Assembly (NCBI GenBank): GCA_963731205.1
Contig: CAVSUJ010000002.1
Span: forward strand, 558,001 to 622,000
Direction of reading: 5' to 3'
DNA from: DATAZK01 sp963731205
GTDB lineage: Bacteria > Actinomycetota > Actinomycetes > Frankiales > Frankiaceae
Length of the DNA: 64,000 bases
The first letter of the stretch is position 1. Each line of letters begins with the position of its first letter. Position numbers and translations under genes: made by a program. Shown in pieces: positions 34,345 through 43,206 of this stretch. The notes beneath the pieces were generated by a model. It had not been told where the DNA came from. It was given only the letters and a program-made list of their open reading frames with translations, and searched no databases.

Positions 34345-35724
34345 TTACGTGTGGGGGACGGCTTCGACGGTCTGATATCCACCGGCGGGCAGGCCTGCAT
34401 AGGGAAACTTGTTCAAATAGGGGGGATTGGTGTTGCTGGTCCCATCCGTGAGCTGGCTGGCCGCGGCATCCGGTTTGTAAGAAGGGTCGACGAGGGGGAT
34501 GAGCGCGCCGGCCACGGCGCGAAGTTCGACCGCGACGACGTCGTCGAAGATGCGCCGGCCGTTGGGGAAGCCCGCTGCGTCGTTGGCGATGAGCCCCAGT
34601 GGGTTGGGCTTCTTCGCCGGCGGGATCGCCATGTTGAGCCGCAGCATGTCAGCAAGGACGGTGCCGGTGTTGTTCTGGAAGCCCGGGATGATCCCCTTGG
34701 GGATTCCGGTGAGGATGATGGCCTCCAGGTCGGCCCGCGCCTTCTTGTACGACGCGAGATGGGGAAAAACGCCGGGATAGAGCGTGGGCAGCAGCCCGGC
34801 CAGCTCGGGCTGGGTCACCCCCGAAGCGAACTGCGAGTCCATGCTCGGGGGCTGGGTGTTCCAGTAGTCCTTACGCGCCATCGGCACGAGGAGCTCGTTG
34901 AAGAGTGGGAAGCCGAGCCTGCTCACCTGGACGAACGGACCGCTGAAGACGGATTGGCCGCCATTGCTGTCGTAGATCCGTGACCGCTGCCGGCTGGCCG
35001 ACGCCCATACTCCGATGACAGAACTCGCTGCCATCGGATCGGTCGGCATTTTTCCGCCCTGGGTGAGGTCGGACTTGGGTACCTGGATCGCCAGGGTGGA
35101 AACGTTCAACCCCTGGAGCCCGTTCACACCGGGAACGACCTTTTCCTTGATCAGGTGGGCGGAGTTGAACGGCCGCAGGCCGGCAAGGTCGAACACGCTG
35201 CCGAGATCGACGAAGAAGGGGTCCGCCCGGGGGCCGGCGAAAACCATGCGCCCGCCGCCGAAGCCATGCACGGCCTGGGCGGCAAGCGTCGAATAATTCG
35301 GTGTGCTCCGCACGCCGATGTTCACCGGGGCAGTGATGCGATCGGACGTGAGCACGGTGCTGGAGCCGTTTCGGAGCACGCGGGTCACCGAGTAGTACTG
35401 CGGGCGGTTCCACGTGGTGTCCGAGACGTTCTTGATCGGACCCGTGTTGTACAGGAAGGTCGCGCTGTTGCGGATGACCGTCTGGAACCGGAACTGGTAG
35501 GTGATGTCGGGCTGGGCATCGCCGCTGTTCGAGATGTGGATTTCGTACAGCGCATTCTCATCGAACTCGTAGAAGTTCGGGCCCCCGTCAGGCTTTTGAA
35601 AGGGGTTGAAATTCGCGATCAGCGTGACGTAGTCAGGCAGATCCGGACTGACGAACGCATACACGTCGGTGTTGTCGACAGCAGGATCTTTGGAGATCTC
35701 TGGAGCCTCACGATGCGAAGACAT
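34345..35724 (-). CDS. DUF4331 domain protein
   Basis: A 459-residue DUF4331 protein, recognised by its start SSHREAPEISKDPAVDNTDV, YAFVSPDLPDYVTLIANFNP and the later FVDLGSVFDLAGLRPFN. Family members are widespread in actinobacteria and other environmental bacteria and lack an experimentally assigned role. No signal peptide is evident. It is followed at 9 bp by the GQGAVVLDIGGD protein and preceded at 53 bp by a small Tat-signal protein, so the three are probably one operon. Confidence 0.88.
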   Translation of the reverse strand: MSSHREAPEISKDPAVDNTDVYAFVSPDLPDYVTLIANFNPFQKPDGGPNFYEFDENALYEIHISNSGDAQPDITYQFRFQTVIRNSATFLYNTGPIKNVSDTTWNRPQYYSVTRVLRNGSSTVLTSDRITAPVNIGVRSTPNYSTLAAQAVHGFGGGRMVFAGPRADPFFVDLGSVFDLAGLRPFNSAHLIKEKVVPGVNGLQGLNVSTLAIQVPKSDLTQGGKMPTDPMAASSVIGVWASASRQRSRIYDSNGGQSVFSGPFVQVSRLGFPLFNELLVPMARKDYWNTQPPSMDSQFASGVTQPELAGLLPTLYPGVFPHLASYKKARADLEAIILTGIPKGIIPGFQNNTGTVLADMLRLNMAIPPAKKPNPLGLIANDAAGFPNGRRIFDDVVAVELRAVAGALIPLVDPSYKPDAAASQLTDGTSNTNPPYLNKFPYAGLPAGGYQTVEAVPHT

Positions 35725-35777
35725 GACGATTCCCTTTCAAGCACAGCAAAATTCGGACTGTCGGGGCCACCCGCTGG

Positions 35778-36041
35778 TCAGGACGCGGCGGCGCGCGCCA
35801 GACGGGCTACCAGCTCTCGGTCTGTCACCAGGACTTCACGTTCGCCGACGAGCAGGGTCAGCTGGCCGTTGCCCGGATTGCTGACATAAGCCACCATCGG
35901 CTCCCCGCCCGGTGAGCTCTTGCCGGCCGGCGGCCTCTCGGCCGGGGCCGCCTGCGCCGCTGGCGCGATGGCCGCGACCCCCACTGCTGCTGCGCCCGCT
36001 CCCGCGGCCACCAAAAACGTCCGACGCGTCGAATCAGACAC
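35778..36041 (-). CDS. Small Tat-exported protein
   Basis: An 87-residue protein with a Tat-type signal (STRRTFLVAAGAGAAAVGVA, cleavage near AQA). The short mature part, about 55 residues, contains GEPMVAYVSNPGNGQLTLLV and GEREVLVTDRELVARLARAA. The GTG start at 36041 has GGAAGG upstream; longer frames are unsupported. A mature domain this small suggests a peptide-like partner or accessory of the DUF4331 protein. Not otherwise recognised. Confidence 0.65.
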   Translation of the reverse strand: MSDSTRRTFLVAAGAGAAAVGVAAIAPAAQAAPAERPPAGKSSPGGEPMVAYVSNPGNGQLTLLVGEREVLVTDRELVARLARAAAS

Positions 36042-36363
36042 CGGCTGCCCTTCCTCGCATCTGTTGAGGTGCTCGGCCCGACATCCCGCGCCCGGGCTCG
36101 ACATTTGGGACGCCCTGAAAAGACGCCTAGGGACAGTTCGATCCGGAGGGCGAAGGTGTTCCAGAGGATCGGCAAATGTGGCCGGCGTCACACCCGAGGG
36201 CGTCCCCACCTCTCGAGCTCACGTCACCCCGCGGAAGAAGGTCCGAACCGGAACGCGCTCTGTTTCGAACGCTCTTTGTGCGTGCTCGCGGATTCCGTGG
36301 CCTGGTGGCCGTCAGTTCGGTCGAGCGAGCCGCCGGATCGTCCCTTCGGTCCGGCTCAAGCTG
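36042..36363. other. Divergent intergenic region between the Tat-protein operon and sigma factor
   Basis: A 322-bp gap that must contain promoters for both directions. On the plus strand GGAAC (36250-36254) is followed after 15 bp by CGCTC (36070-style ECF -10 position, at 36270-36274); on the minus strand a GGAAC also occurs near 36161. GGAAC is a common ECF-sigma -35 element, so autoregulation by the adjacent sigma factor is possible but not demonstrated. No gene is supported here. Confidence 0.35.
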
Positions 36364-36915
36364 ATGGCCGGCTTGGAGCCCGACCGCCGTGCATCGCGCG
36401 GGCTGGACATCGTTGCCCTGTATCGAAACCACGCAGGTGCTGCGCACCGGCTGGCACTTCGGATACTGCACGACCATGACCTCGCCGCCGACGCGGTGCA
36501 GGATGCATTCCTTTCGCTGTGGCTGCTACGCAACCGGGATGCCGGCAGCCACCCCGATGCCCATGGTCTGCTGCGCACCCTCGTGCAACGCCGCGCGGTC
36601 GACATCATCAGAAAGCGGTCGAGCGGGCCGCCCACGACGAAGCTCAGCGAGGTCGACCAGGTGATCGACGAACACGCTGACGTGCACGAGCAGGCAGTCG
36701 GTGCCCTTTATGCGGCGCGCGTCGAAGCGGCGATCGAGTTGCTGACACCCGCCAAACGAGAGGTATTGCTCCTGGCTTTCGTCCAGGGCTACTCCCAGAA
36801 CGAGATCGCGACATCACTGGGGATTCCCGTAGGGACGGTGAAAAGCCGCCTGACGCGAGCCCGGACCGACCTCAAGCAGCTACTGCCCGGGATGCACGTT
36901 GCGCAACACATCTGA
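36364..36915 (+). CDS. ECF-type RNA polymerase sigma factor
   Basis: A 183-residue sigma-70 family factor with region 2 (VALYRNHAGAAHRLALRILH, LAADAVQDAFLSLWLLR, RRAVDIIRKR) and region 4 (LTPAKREVLLLAFVQGYSQN, EIATSLGIPVGTVKSRL). Size and two-domain layout are typical ECF. No anti-sigma gene is next to it. It is divergent from the Tat-protein/DUF4331 operon, which is a plausible target. The ATG at 36364 is chosen at the domain boundary; the open frame extends far upstream without resemblance and no good ribosome site is visible. Confidence 0.85.
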   Translation: MAGLEPDRRASRGLDIVALYRNHAGAAHRLALRILHDHDLAADAVQDAFLSLWLLRNRDAGSHPDAHGLLRTLVQRRAVDIIRKRSSGPPTTKLSEVDQVIDEHADVHEQAVGALYAARVEAAIELLTPAKREVLLLAFVQGYSQNEIATSLGIPVGTVKSRLTRARTDLKQLLPGMHVAQHI

Positions 36916-36985
36916 GGCCTGGTCCGGCCCGTCCGGAGTCCGCCCGCGGGGTCGCGCTTGCGGGCCGCTTCGAGAGATCACAAGG

Positions 36986-37059
36986 TGCCCCCGGCAGGAA
37001 TCGAACCTGCGGCCTTCCACTTAGGAGGCGGACGCTCTATCCGACTGAGCTACGAGGGC
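36986..37059 (-). tRNA. tRNA-Arg (anticodon CCT)
   Basis: The reverse strand folds as a 74-nt tRNA: acceptor GCCCTCG / CGGGGGC, D arm GCTC...GAGC, anticodon stem TCCGC/GTGGA with loop CTCCTAA giving anticodon CCT, and T loop GTTCGAA. It reads AGG. Discriminator A is followed by CCT, so the CCA end is added after transcription. Confidence 0.95.
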
Positions 37060-37127
37060 GGGTAACGCTCGATACGACCCTACCGTCCGGCTACCTGCGG
37101 CCACACCCGCGCAGGCACACTGGGCGC

Positions 37128-37463
37128 ATGAGCGTGGTGCGTATCAACGTGTTGACGGTTCCGGAATCGGCCCGCGAGAGCCTGGAGCAACGCTTCTCCG
37201 GGCGAGCCGGGATGGTCGAGAATGCCGAGGGCTTCGAGCATTTCGAGCTGCTGCGCCCGACCGAAGGCAGCGATTCCTACCTGGTCTACACCCGCTGGCG
37301 AACCGAGGAAGATTTCGTCCGCTGGACCGAATCGCAGGCCTTCGGCGCCGGCCACCGGCAGGCCGAGGCGCAGCGCGCCGAGGGCGGCCCGGCGGCGATG
37401 GGCAGTGAGACCTGGAGCTTCGACGTCATCCAGAGCGCCGATAAGGCTGCCGCGACCGATTAG
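37128..37463 (+). CDS. MhuD-like heme-degrading monooxygenase
   Basis: A 111-residue dimeric alpha/beta-barrel (ABM) protein closely resembling mycobacterial MhuD in sequence pattern: VVRINVLTVPESARESLEQR, RFSGRAGMVENAEGFEHFEL, LLRPTEGSDSYLVYTRW. The key MhuD residues appear at equivalent places: Asn7, Trp66 and a His at 76 (GAGHRQ). MhuD opens heme and releases iron. A role in heme-iron use is inferred; no transporter or IdeR box is near. Its stop overlaps the convergent PBP gene by 4 bp. Confidence 0.8.
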   Translation: MSVVRINVLTVPESARESLEQRFSGRAGMVENAEGFEHFELLRPTEGSDSYLVYTRWRTEEDFVRWTESQAFGAGHRQAEAQRAEGGPAAMGSETWSFDVIQSADKAAATD

Positions 37464-39451
37464 TTTCCCGCTGCCAGCGCGGTCAGGAAACGCGCGGCGA
37501 TCGGGGCGGCCGTGTCGCCGCCGAACTCGCCGCCCTGCACGAACACTCCGAACGCGATGTCGCCCTGCCAGCCGGTGAACCAGGCGTGGCTCGGCGGGTT
37601 CGGACCCGTGCCGAATTCGGCGGTACCGGTCTTGCCGTAGACCGGCAGCCCCGGTACGCCCGCCAGCGCGGTTCCCGTTCCCGACGTCACGACCTCACGC
37701 ATCAGATCGCGAAGGGTGGCGATGGGGCCCGCGGGGAGCGCCGCACCGGCGGGGGCTGAAGGAGCGCTCAGCACGAGCCGTGGAGCCACCCTCACCCCGC
37801 GGGCGACCGAGGCCGTTGCCGTCGTGATCGCCAGCGGGCTCGCCAGCACCCGGCCCTGCCCGAAGGCGCTGGCGGCTTTGTCGACGGAGTCGGTGTTGAC
37901 CGGGACACTGCCGGCGTACGCGGAGATCCCGAGGCTCGTCGGGACGCCGATGCCGAGGCTGCTCGCGGCGTTGTGCAGGCTGTCCGCCGACAGTCGAGGG
38001 GCGAGCGAGACGAAAGCCGTGTTGCAGGAGCGGGCGAAGTCGGTGTGGAACGGGATGAGCCCGAAGGACTCCTCCTCCGCGTTGTGGAACGTGCGCCCGT
38101 CGACCGTGATGGTGGGCGCGCATTCCACCGGCGTATCCGGCGTGAGGCCGCCCTCGAGCAGGGCGAGCGTCGTCACGATTTTGAACGTGCTACCCGGCGG
38201 CGCCTGGCCGGTCAGCGCCAGGTCGTAGGCACCGCCATCGGGTCCGTTGGAGACGGCAAGCACCTCTCCGGTACTGACCCTGATGGCGACGAGTGCACTC
38301 GGTTTCGCCTGACCCGCCAGGGCATTGTCTGCGGCGGTCTGGATGGCGGGATCGATCGTGGTGCGCAGCGGCTGACCCGGACGCGCGGGAACGCTGAGCA
38401 GTGTGGCATCAGCAGCCACGCTGCCCGGGGTGCGATGCAGGACGACGCGGTACCCGTCGGTGCCGGCGAGCTGCTGGTCGTATTGCGCCTGCAAGCCGGT
38501 CAGTCCCACCTGCTGGCCGACGTGATAGCGCCCCGGGTGCGCCTTGATCAGATCGGCGGTCACCGGGCCGACGGTGCCGAGCAGCGCACGGGCGAAGTCA
38601 TGCGTGGGCGCCAGCGGCAGCTGCGCGGTCTGAAACACCGTGCCCGGCAGCGGTTGCAACTGCGCCTTGAGCCGCTCGTAGTCGGCCTGGCGAAGCGTGA
38701 TGACATCGACGAAGGCGTTGGCACTCGCCGCCTTCACCCGTGCAGTGAGCGCCGCCGGATCGATCTGCAGCAAGGTGGCCAGTTGCTGGGCCAGCACCGG
38801 CAGGTTCGTGACCCGGGACGGCTCCACCCCGACGTCGACCACCGGCTGCTCGGTGACGAGGGCACTGCCCCCGGCACCGAGAATGTCGGCGCGATCAGGA
38901 GTGACGGTCTCGCCGACCAAGGTGTCGCCGGCTCCCAATCCCGGATGGATGACGGATGGGCTCCACTGCACCTGCCGGCCATGCCCGTTCGTCGCGGGGA
39001 CCACGTTGACCGTGGTGTCGTAGGCGAAGACGGTCCCGCCGTGCAGCGTCCAGCGGACGTGGAGGCGGCCGACGCGCGCCTGCGACTGACCCGAACCGCC
39101 AGCGGGCGCCGCCGCAAATGCAGGCGTCAGGACGGTCACCGTCGGCGGGCCGGCGTTCAGCCCCCTGGTCGCCGCCGTGTAGGCCGCTGCCACGCCGGTC
39201 GCGTCGACCAGCGGGCCGTCCTGCGGCTTGCCCGCCGACCAGTCGCGGGCGAACGTCTGCAGGGCGGCGAGCGAGGCGTCAGGCTTGGAGCTCGACGACG
39301 TCGCCAGCACCGCCGCCGCGCCCCCGCCGATCAGGAGCACCACCGCGAGAGCCAGGCCGATCAGCCAGTTGCGCCGGCTGGTTCGACGAGGCGACGCGGG
39401 GCTCAGCTTCACATTGCTCATCACGCGGCGTTCCGCCTGTCGGTTCACCAT
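37460..39451 (-). CDS. Penicillin-binding protein with MecA_N domain
   Basis: A 663-residue class B PBP: membrane anchor (WLIGLALAVVLLIGGGAAAV), an NTF2-like MecA_N domain (about residues 60-165), a dimerisation region and a transpeptidase domain with SxxK (PGSTFK, Ser 421), SxN (SCN, 475-477) and KTGT (607-610). It cross-links peptidoglycan and would be a beta-lactam target; MecA_N proteins are often low-affinity PBPs. It is divergent from a LysR/beta-lactamase-like pair 90 bp away. A start at 39421 is equally possible. Confidence 0.88.
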   Translation of the reverse strand: MVNRQAERRVMSNVKLSPASPRRTSRRNWLIGLALAVVLLIGGGAAAVLATSSSSKPDASLAALQTFARDWSAGKPQDGPLVDATGVAAAYTAATRGLNAGPPTVTVLTPAFAAAPAGGSGQSQARVGRLHVRWTLHGGTVFAYDTTVNVVPATNGHGRQVQWSPSVIHPGLGAGDTLVGETVTPDRADILGAGGSALVTEQPVVDVGVEPSRVTNLPVLAQQLATLLQIDPAALTARVKAASANAFVDVITLRQADYERLKAQLQPLPGTVFQTAQLPLAPTHDFARALLGTVGPVTADLIKAHPGRYHVGQQVGLTGLQAQYDQQLAGTDGYRVVLHRTPGSVAADATLLSVPARPGQPLRTTIDPAIQTAADNALAGQAKPSALVAIRVSTGEVLAVSNGPDGGAYDLALTGQAPPGSTFKIVTTLALLEGGLTPDTPVECAPTITVDGRTFHNAEEESFGLIPFHTDFARSCNTAFVSLAPRLSADSLHNAASSLGIGVPTSLGISAYAGSVPVNTDSVDKAASAFGQGRVLASPLAITTATASVARGVRVAPRLVLSAPSAPAGAALPAGPIATLRDLMREVVTSGTGTALAGVPGLPVYGKTGTAEFGTGPNPPSHAWFTGWQGDIAFGVFVQGGEFGGDTAAPIAARFLTALAAGN

Positions 39452-39514
39452 CGGGCTGATCCGTCGGTCATGAACCTACCGAATCACCACATAGCCGGTC
39501 AGTCCAAGACCAGA

Positions 39515-39528
39515 TGACGCTCTCGTCA
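39515..39528. promoter_or_regulatory. Palindrome before the LysR gene
   Basis: TGACG-CTCT-CGTCA is a perfect 5-4-5 inverted repeat between the divergent PBP and LysR genes. It overlaps a -10-like CAGTAT (39527-39532) that lies 9 nt before the LysR ATG. It is a candidate binding site for the LysR protein, although spacing does not exactly fit the T-N11-A rule. Confidence 0.4.
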
Positions 39529-39541
39529 GTATCTTTTGCAT

Positions 39542-40417
39542 ATGACGGGGCGGCCGAGGCTGGATCTGGTGCGCCAGATCGAGTATTTCCTCGCCGTCGT
39601 CGACGAGGGTCACTTCGGCCGGGCGGCGCAGCGGCTGTCCATGTCGCAACCCCCGCTGTCACAGGGGATTCAGCGGCTGGAGAAGCTGCTGGGCGGCGCG
39701 CTTTTCGTGCGCGGTCCACGCGGTGCCGAGCTCACCGCCTTCGGCGCGGGGCTGGTGCCGCGCGCCCGTCAGCTCTTGGCCGCCGCCCAGGCCGTCCTGC
39801 AGCCCACCACCCACCATCGACGCCAGGTCTTCCGACTCGGAGTGGTTCCGCAGCTTCCGCGCGGGGTGGCCGCCGGACTGGTGGAGGCCGTCCGGTCGCG
39901 CGGTCAGCACGTCGCTGTGAGCGTGTTGCCGACGGCCGATTCCACCAGCAGCCTCGGGGAGGGCGAGCTCGATGCGGCGGTGGTCATCCATCCCGCGCTG
40001 CTGCCCAATCTCGACGCCGGCCCCGTCATCCGGCTGCCGCGCGACATGCTGGTCCCGGCCGGTCATCCACTCGCCGAAGCCCGCTCGGTGCCGCTGCGCC
40101 GGCTGGCCGGCACCCCGCTCGCCATCGAGCCTCGGCGCCACGGGCCCGCAGCTTTCGACCTCGTCGCCGACCTCGTCGGCATCGAGGGAGTGCACCTCGC
40201 TCCGACGGGGGTTGCGGACGATCAGGAGGCCCTGCTGGCCGTGGCGGGAGGCGATGTCATGGCGCTCACCGCCGACCCGTCGCTGCGCGGCCGCGGGGTC
40301 GCCAGGGTCGCGCTCGACGGAGATCCGCTCCCCTTGCGATTGCGCATCGCGTGGCCCACAGGGCGAGCGCCGGGAAGCCTCGCCGACGCGATGACCGCCG
40401 CCCTGGAGCACTCGTGA
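39542..40417 (+). CDS. LysR-family transcriptional regulator
   Basis: A 291-residue LysR regulator: winged helix-turn-helix (LVRQIEYFLAVVDEGHFGRA, AQRLSMSQPPLSQGIQRLEK) and a periplasmic-binding-like effector domain. No Shine-Dalgarno is clear and a -10-like box is close, so a short or absent leader is likely. It overlaps the beta-lactamase-like gene by GTGA, so both are co-expressed. LysR regulators beside beta-lactamases (AmpR, BlaR-type loci) commonly respond to cell-wall damage products. Confidence 0.88.
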   Translation: MTGRPRLDLVRQIEYFLAVVDEGHFGRAAQRLSMSQPPLSQGIQRLEKLLGGALFVRGPRGAELTAFGAGLVPRARQLLAAAQAVLQPTTHHRRQVFRLGVVPQLPRGVAAGLVEAVRSRGQHVAVSVLPTADSTSSLGEGELDAAVVIHPALLPNLDAGPVIRLPRDMLVPAGHPLAEARSVPLRRLAGTPLAIEPRRHGPAAFDLVADLVGIEGVHLAPTGVADDQEALLAVAGGDVMALTADPSLRGRGVARVALDGDPLPLRLRIAWPTGRAPGSLADAMTAALEHS

Positions 40418-41298
40418 CGGCCGTCAGCCGCCTGCTGCGGGCGACGTTCGACGATGCCGGCGTCCAGGGGTGGCTGCACGTCCGCGAAGTGGAGCCCGGC
40501 GGGGCAGAGGTGGCGCTCGCTGCCGACGACCCAGTCGCGCTCAGCTCGGTCTACAAACTCCCTTTGTTGGTGGCCTTTTTGCGCATGGTCGACGCCGGTG
40601 AGCTCGATCCGACGCGACGGGTCACCGTCCCCGCAAGCCCACGAACGGCGGGAACCACCGGACTGTCGATCATGCGTGATCCGGTGACGATGTCCTACCG
40701 CGATCTCGCGGTGCAGATGATCACCGTCTCGGACAACGCTGCCGCCGACGTCCTGCTGCACAAGGTCGGGCTCGAACGCGTCACGACGACGCTGCGAGCC
40801 CTCGGCCTCAACGCCACCACCGTCACGCGCGGCGCCGCCGAAGAACTCGCCGGGCTCGTCTCCGAGACTGGCGCAAGTTCAGTAGCCGACGCGTTTGCTG
40901 CCCTGACCGATCTGGACCACGTCGCGGCTCCCTCGGGCTACGACCCGCTGCGGGCGAGCGCGTCGACCGCCCGTGACATGACCGAACTGCTCGCCGCGCT
41001 CTGGACCGGCCGGGCGGCATCGCCGGAGCAAACCGGCTTCGCCAAGACCGTGCTCGCGCAGCGCACCGGCCCGTACCGGCTACGCGCCGGATTCCCGCAC
41101 GACGCGATCACGCTCGCCGACAAGACCGGCACGCTCGGCTCGCTGCGCCATGACGTCGGCGTCGTCGAGTTTCCCGACGGAACCGCTTACGCCGCAGCGG
41201 TTTTCACCCGCGCCGCCCGGCCGGACCGCCTGCTACCAGGCGTGGATGCCGTCATCGGTCAGGCGGCCCGGTTGGCCGTCGATGCCCTGCGCCGCTAG
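40414..41298 (+). CDS. Class A beta-lactamase-like serine hydrolase without signal peptide
   Basis: A 294-residue beta-lactamase2-fold protein with SxxK (SVYK, Ser45-Lys48), SDN (106-108) and KTG (237-239). The omega-loop Glu166 motif (ExxLN) is not recognisable in LDHVAAPSGYDPLRA. The protein begins with sequence of the mature domain and has no signal peptide. It may therefore be cytosolic, for example a muropeptide or amide hydrolase or sensor, rather than a true beta-lactamase. It is translationally coupled to the LysR gene and faces a divergent PBP gene. Confidence 0.8.
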   Translation: MTAVSRLLRATFDDAGVQGWLHVREVEPGGAEVALAADDPVALSSVYKLPLLVAFLRMVDAGELDPTRRVTVPASPRTAGTTGLSIMRDPVTMSYRDLAVQMITVSDNAAADVLLHKVGLERVTTTLRALGLNATTVTRGAAEELAGLVSETGASSVADAFAALTDLDHVAAPSGYDPLRASASTARDMTELLAALWTGRAASPEQTGFAKTVLAQRTGPYRLRAGFPHDAITLADKTGTLGSLRHDVGVVEFPDGTAYAAAVFTRAARPDRLLPGVDAVIGQAARLAVDALRR

Positions 41299-42065
41299 GA
41301 GCGGCGCGGGACCCAGCGGAAGGTGCGCACGGCGACGAACGTGGCGACGACCCCCCAGATCGCCAGGCTCTCCAGCTGGTGTGGGGCCCAGCCACTTCCG
41401 TGTGCCGTCAGCGGATTGAAGGCGTGGTAGTAGAGCGCGACGATGAACGGCCGCAGCGGCAGCCACGCCGCGACCTGTGCCAGCCCCCCGCTGATCGGGA
41501 AGTAGGTGCCCGAGATGAACACCATGACGAAGAACGGCAGGTTGATGATGGCCGGGCCGGAGTCCACGTTGGGGATGAGCGAGGAGATGGCGACACCCAG
41601 CGCGCAGAACACCAGCGAGGCAAGGAGGATCGTCACGATCACCGGCAGCACGTGCGAGGCAGGGAGCGAAACCCCATACACCGCAATGGCAAACACGATC
41701 GTGACGGTCGACAGCAGGGCCGCGATGACGACCGAGCTGCCGATGATGCCTCCGATGAGCGCCCATGCCGGCAACGGCGTCCCGCGCATCCGCTTGAGTA
41801 CGCCGTCCTCACGCTGACGCACCAGGTTCATCGCGATGTTCAGGAAGCAGGCGCTCATCACGGCGAAGGACAGGATGCTCGGCGTGTAGTACTGCGCCAG
41901 CTTCACGCCGCCGAGATCCTTGTCGTGCTGGCTACCTGCCGTCGCGACCAGGATGAAGAAGAGCACCAGCGGAAACGCGAACGTGAAGAACGCCGCAGCG
42001 GGGTTGCGCCAGTAGCTCTTCTGCTCGTATCGAAGCTGGGTGGTGACGAGGGCGACGTCGCTCAT
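41295..42065 (-). CDS. ABC-2 type permease
   Basis: A 256-residue membrane subunit with about six helices (FFTFAFPLVLFFILVAT, GGIIGSSVVIAALLSTVTIV, ILLASLVFCALGVAISSLI, FFVMVFISGTYFPISGGLAQ). It is of the ABC-2 family used for drug, lipid or polysaccharide export. Its start overlaps the stop of the ATPase gene (4 bp), and its own stop overlaps the convergent hydrolase stop. Substrate unknown. Confidence 0.88.
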   Translation of the reverse strand: MSDVALVTTQLRYEQKSYWRNPAAAFFTFAFPLVLFFILVATAGSQHDKDLGGVKLAQYYTPSILSFAVMSACFLNIAMNLVRQREDGVLKRMRGTPLPAWALIGGIIGSSVVIAALLSTVTIVFAIAVYGVSLPASHVLPVIVTILLASLVFCALGVAISSLIPNVDSGPAIINLPFFVMVFISGTYFPISGGLAQVAAWLPLRPFIVALYYHAFNPLTAHGSGWAPHQLESLAIWGVVATFVAVRTFRWVPRRS

Positions 42066-43000
42066 CGTGAGGCTCCTACGGTCTCGGCCGCTTCATCTCC
42101 GGCGTCCTGCTCGCCGCGTACGAGGGCGAGATACGTGTCTTCGAGGCTGGGCCGCGAGGCGACCAGGCCCTCGAGGCGAATGTCGTGGTCGAGCGACCAG
42201 CCGGTGAGAGTGTGCAGTACCCGCGCGTCTTCGGTGGTGGTCAGCTCGCAATAGCCGTGCTGATCGAGCGTCACCTCGACCGGCAGGGACGCGGGATCGA
42301 CGCCGGCGGGCAGTCGGAAGCGGATCTGCAGCGCCGCCATGTCGCGGCCGCCCAGATCGTCAGGCGTGCCCTGCCCGACGACGCGACCGGCACCGATGAC
42401 GACGATGTGGTCGGCGAGCGCCTGCGCTTCGTCCATGTAGTGCGTGGTCAGCAGGATCGTGGTGCCCAGCGTGCGCAGATCGCTGACCAGATCCCAGGCG
42501 CCGCGGCGGGCCGAGGGGTCGAAACCGGTGGTGGGCTCGTCGAGGAAGAGCAGCCGGGGATTGCCGACGATCCCGTACGCCACGTCGAGCCGGCGTTTCT
42601 GACCACCGGACAACTTCGCGATGCGGGAGTTCTTCTTCTCCGCCAGCCCGACCCGCTCGATGACCTCGTCGACATCGCGCGGATTGGAGTAGAAGCCGGC
42701 GGTACGCGTGAGCGTCTCGCGGACGGTCAGGTACGGGTCAGCCGCGGTGCCCTGCAAGACAATGCCCACATTTTCGCGCCAGGCCCGGTCGCCGTGCTGC
42801 GGGTCGACCCCGAGCACCTGCACCTCGCCGGCGTCGCGCTTCAGGAAACCCTCGAGGATCTCCAGCGTGGTGGTCTTGCCGGCGCCATTGGGGCCGAGCA
42901 ACGCCAGGCACTCGCCCTCGGCGACGCTGAAGCTCACTCCCTGCACGGCCTTGGTATTGCCATAACTCTTGCGCAGACCATCGACGACGATCGCTGCCAT
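42062..43000 (-). CDS. ABC exporter ATP-binding subunit
   Basis: A 312-residue ATPase of the DrrA/CcmA type: Walker A GPNGAGKTT, Q loop IVLQGTAADPYLTVRETL, signature LSGGQKRRLD, Walker B RLLFLDEPTTGFD and switch His in LLTTHYMDEA. A C-terminal extension of about 80 residues is typical of drug-export ATPases. It forms a two-gene operon with the permease. Upstream, 206 bp separate it from the divergent amidohydrolase. Confidence 0.92.
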   Translation of the reverse strand: MAAIVVDGLRKSYGNTKAVQGVSFSVAEGECLALLGPNGAGKTTTLEILEGFLKRDAGEVQVLGVDPQHGDRAWRENVGIVLQGTAADPYLTVRETLTRTAGFYSNPRDVDEVIERVGLAEKKNSRIAKLSGGQKRRLDVAYGIVGNPRLLFLDEPTTGFDPSARRGAWDLVSDLRTLGTTILLTTHYMDEAQALADHIVVIGAGRVVGQGTPDDLGGRDMAALQIRFRLPAGVDPASLPVEVTLDQHGYCELTTTEDARVLHTLTGWSLDHDIRLEGLVASRPSLEDTYLALVRGEQDAGDEAAETVGASR

Positions 43001-43206
43001 GTGGTGTCCTCCGTTGTGACAACCTTGCGGCGCCTCGCTGGGTGAGTGCCTAGGCCGGATACTGCGAGCACAACTCTTGCGGAGTCATAGGCGCAGAGCA
43101 TCCGCCAATTGGCCGACTTTATGGCGTTCGCGGGAAAAACTCCCGTTCTTTTCAGTCGCGTTTGCGACATCTAGCCAACCCGCCCGCAACTGGTCAGGAT
43201 GACCGC

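Noticed and set aside
35920..36363. N-terminal extension of the ECF sigma factor
   Set aside because: Sequence is antisense to the Tat-protein gene and intergenic DNA; sigma region 2 begins just after 36364.
40414..41298. Functional secreted class A beta-lactamase
   Set aside because: No signal peptide and no recognisable Glu166 motif, so activity cannot be claimed.
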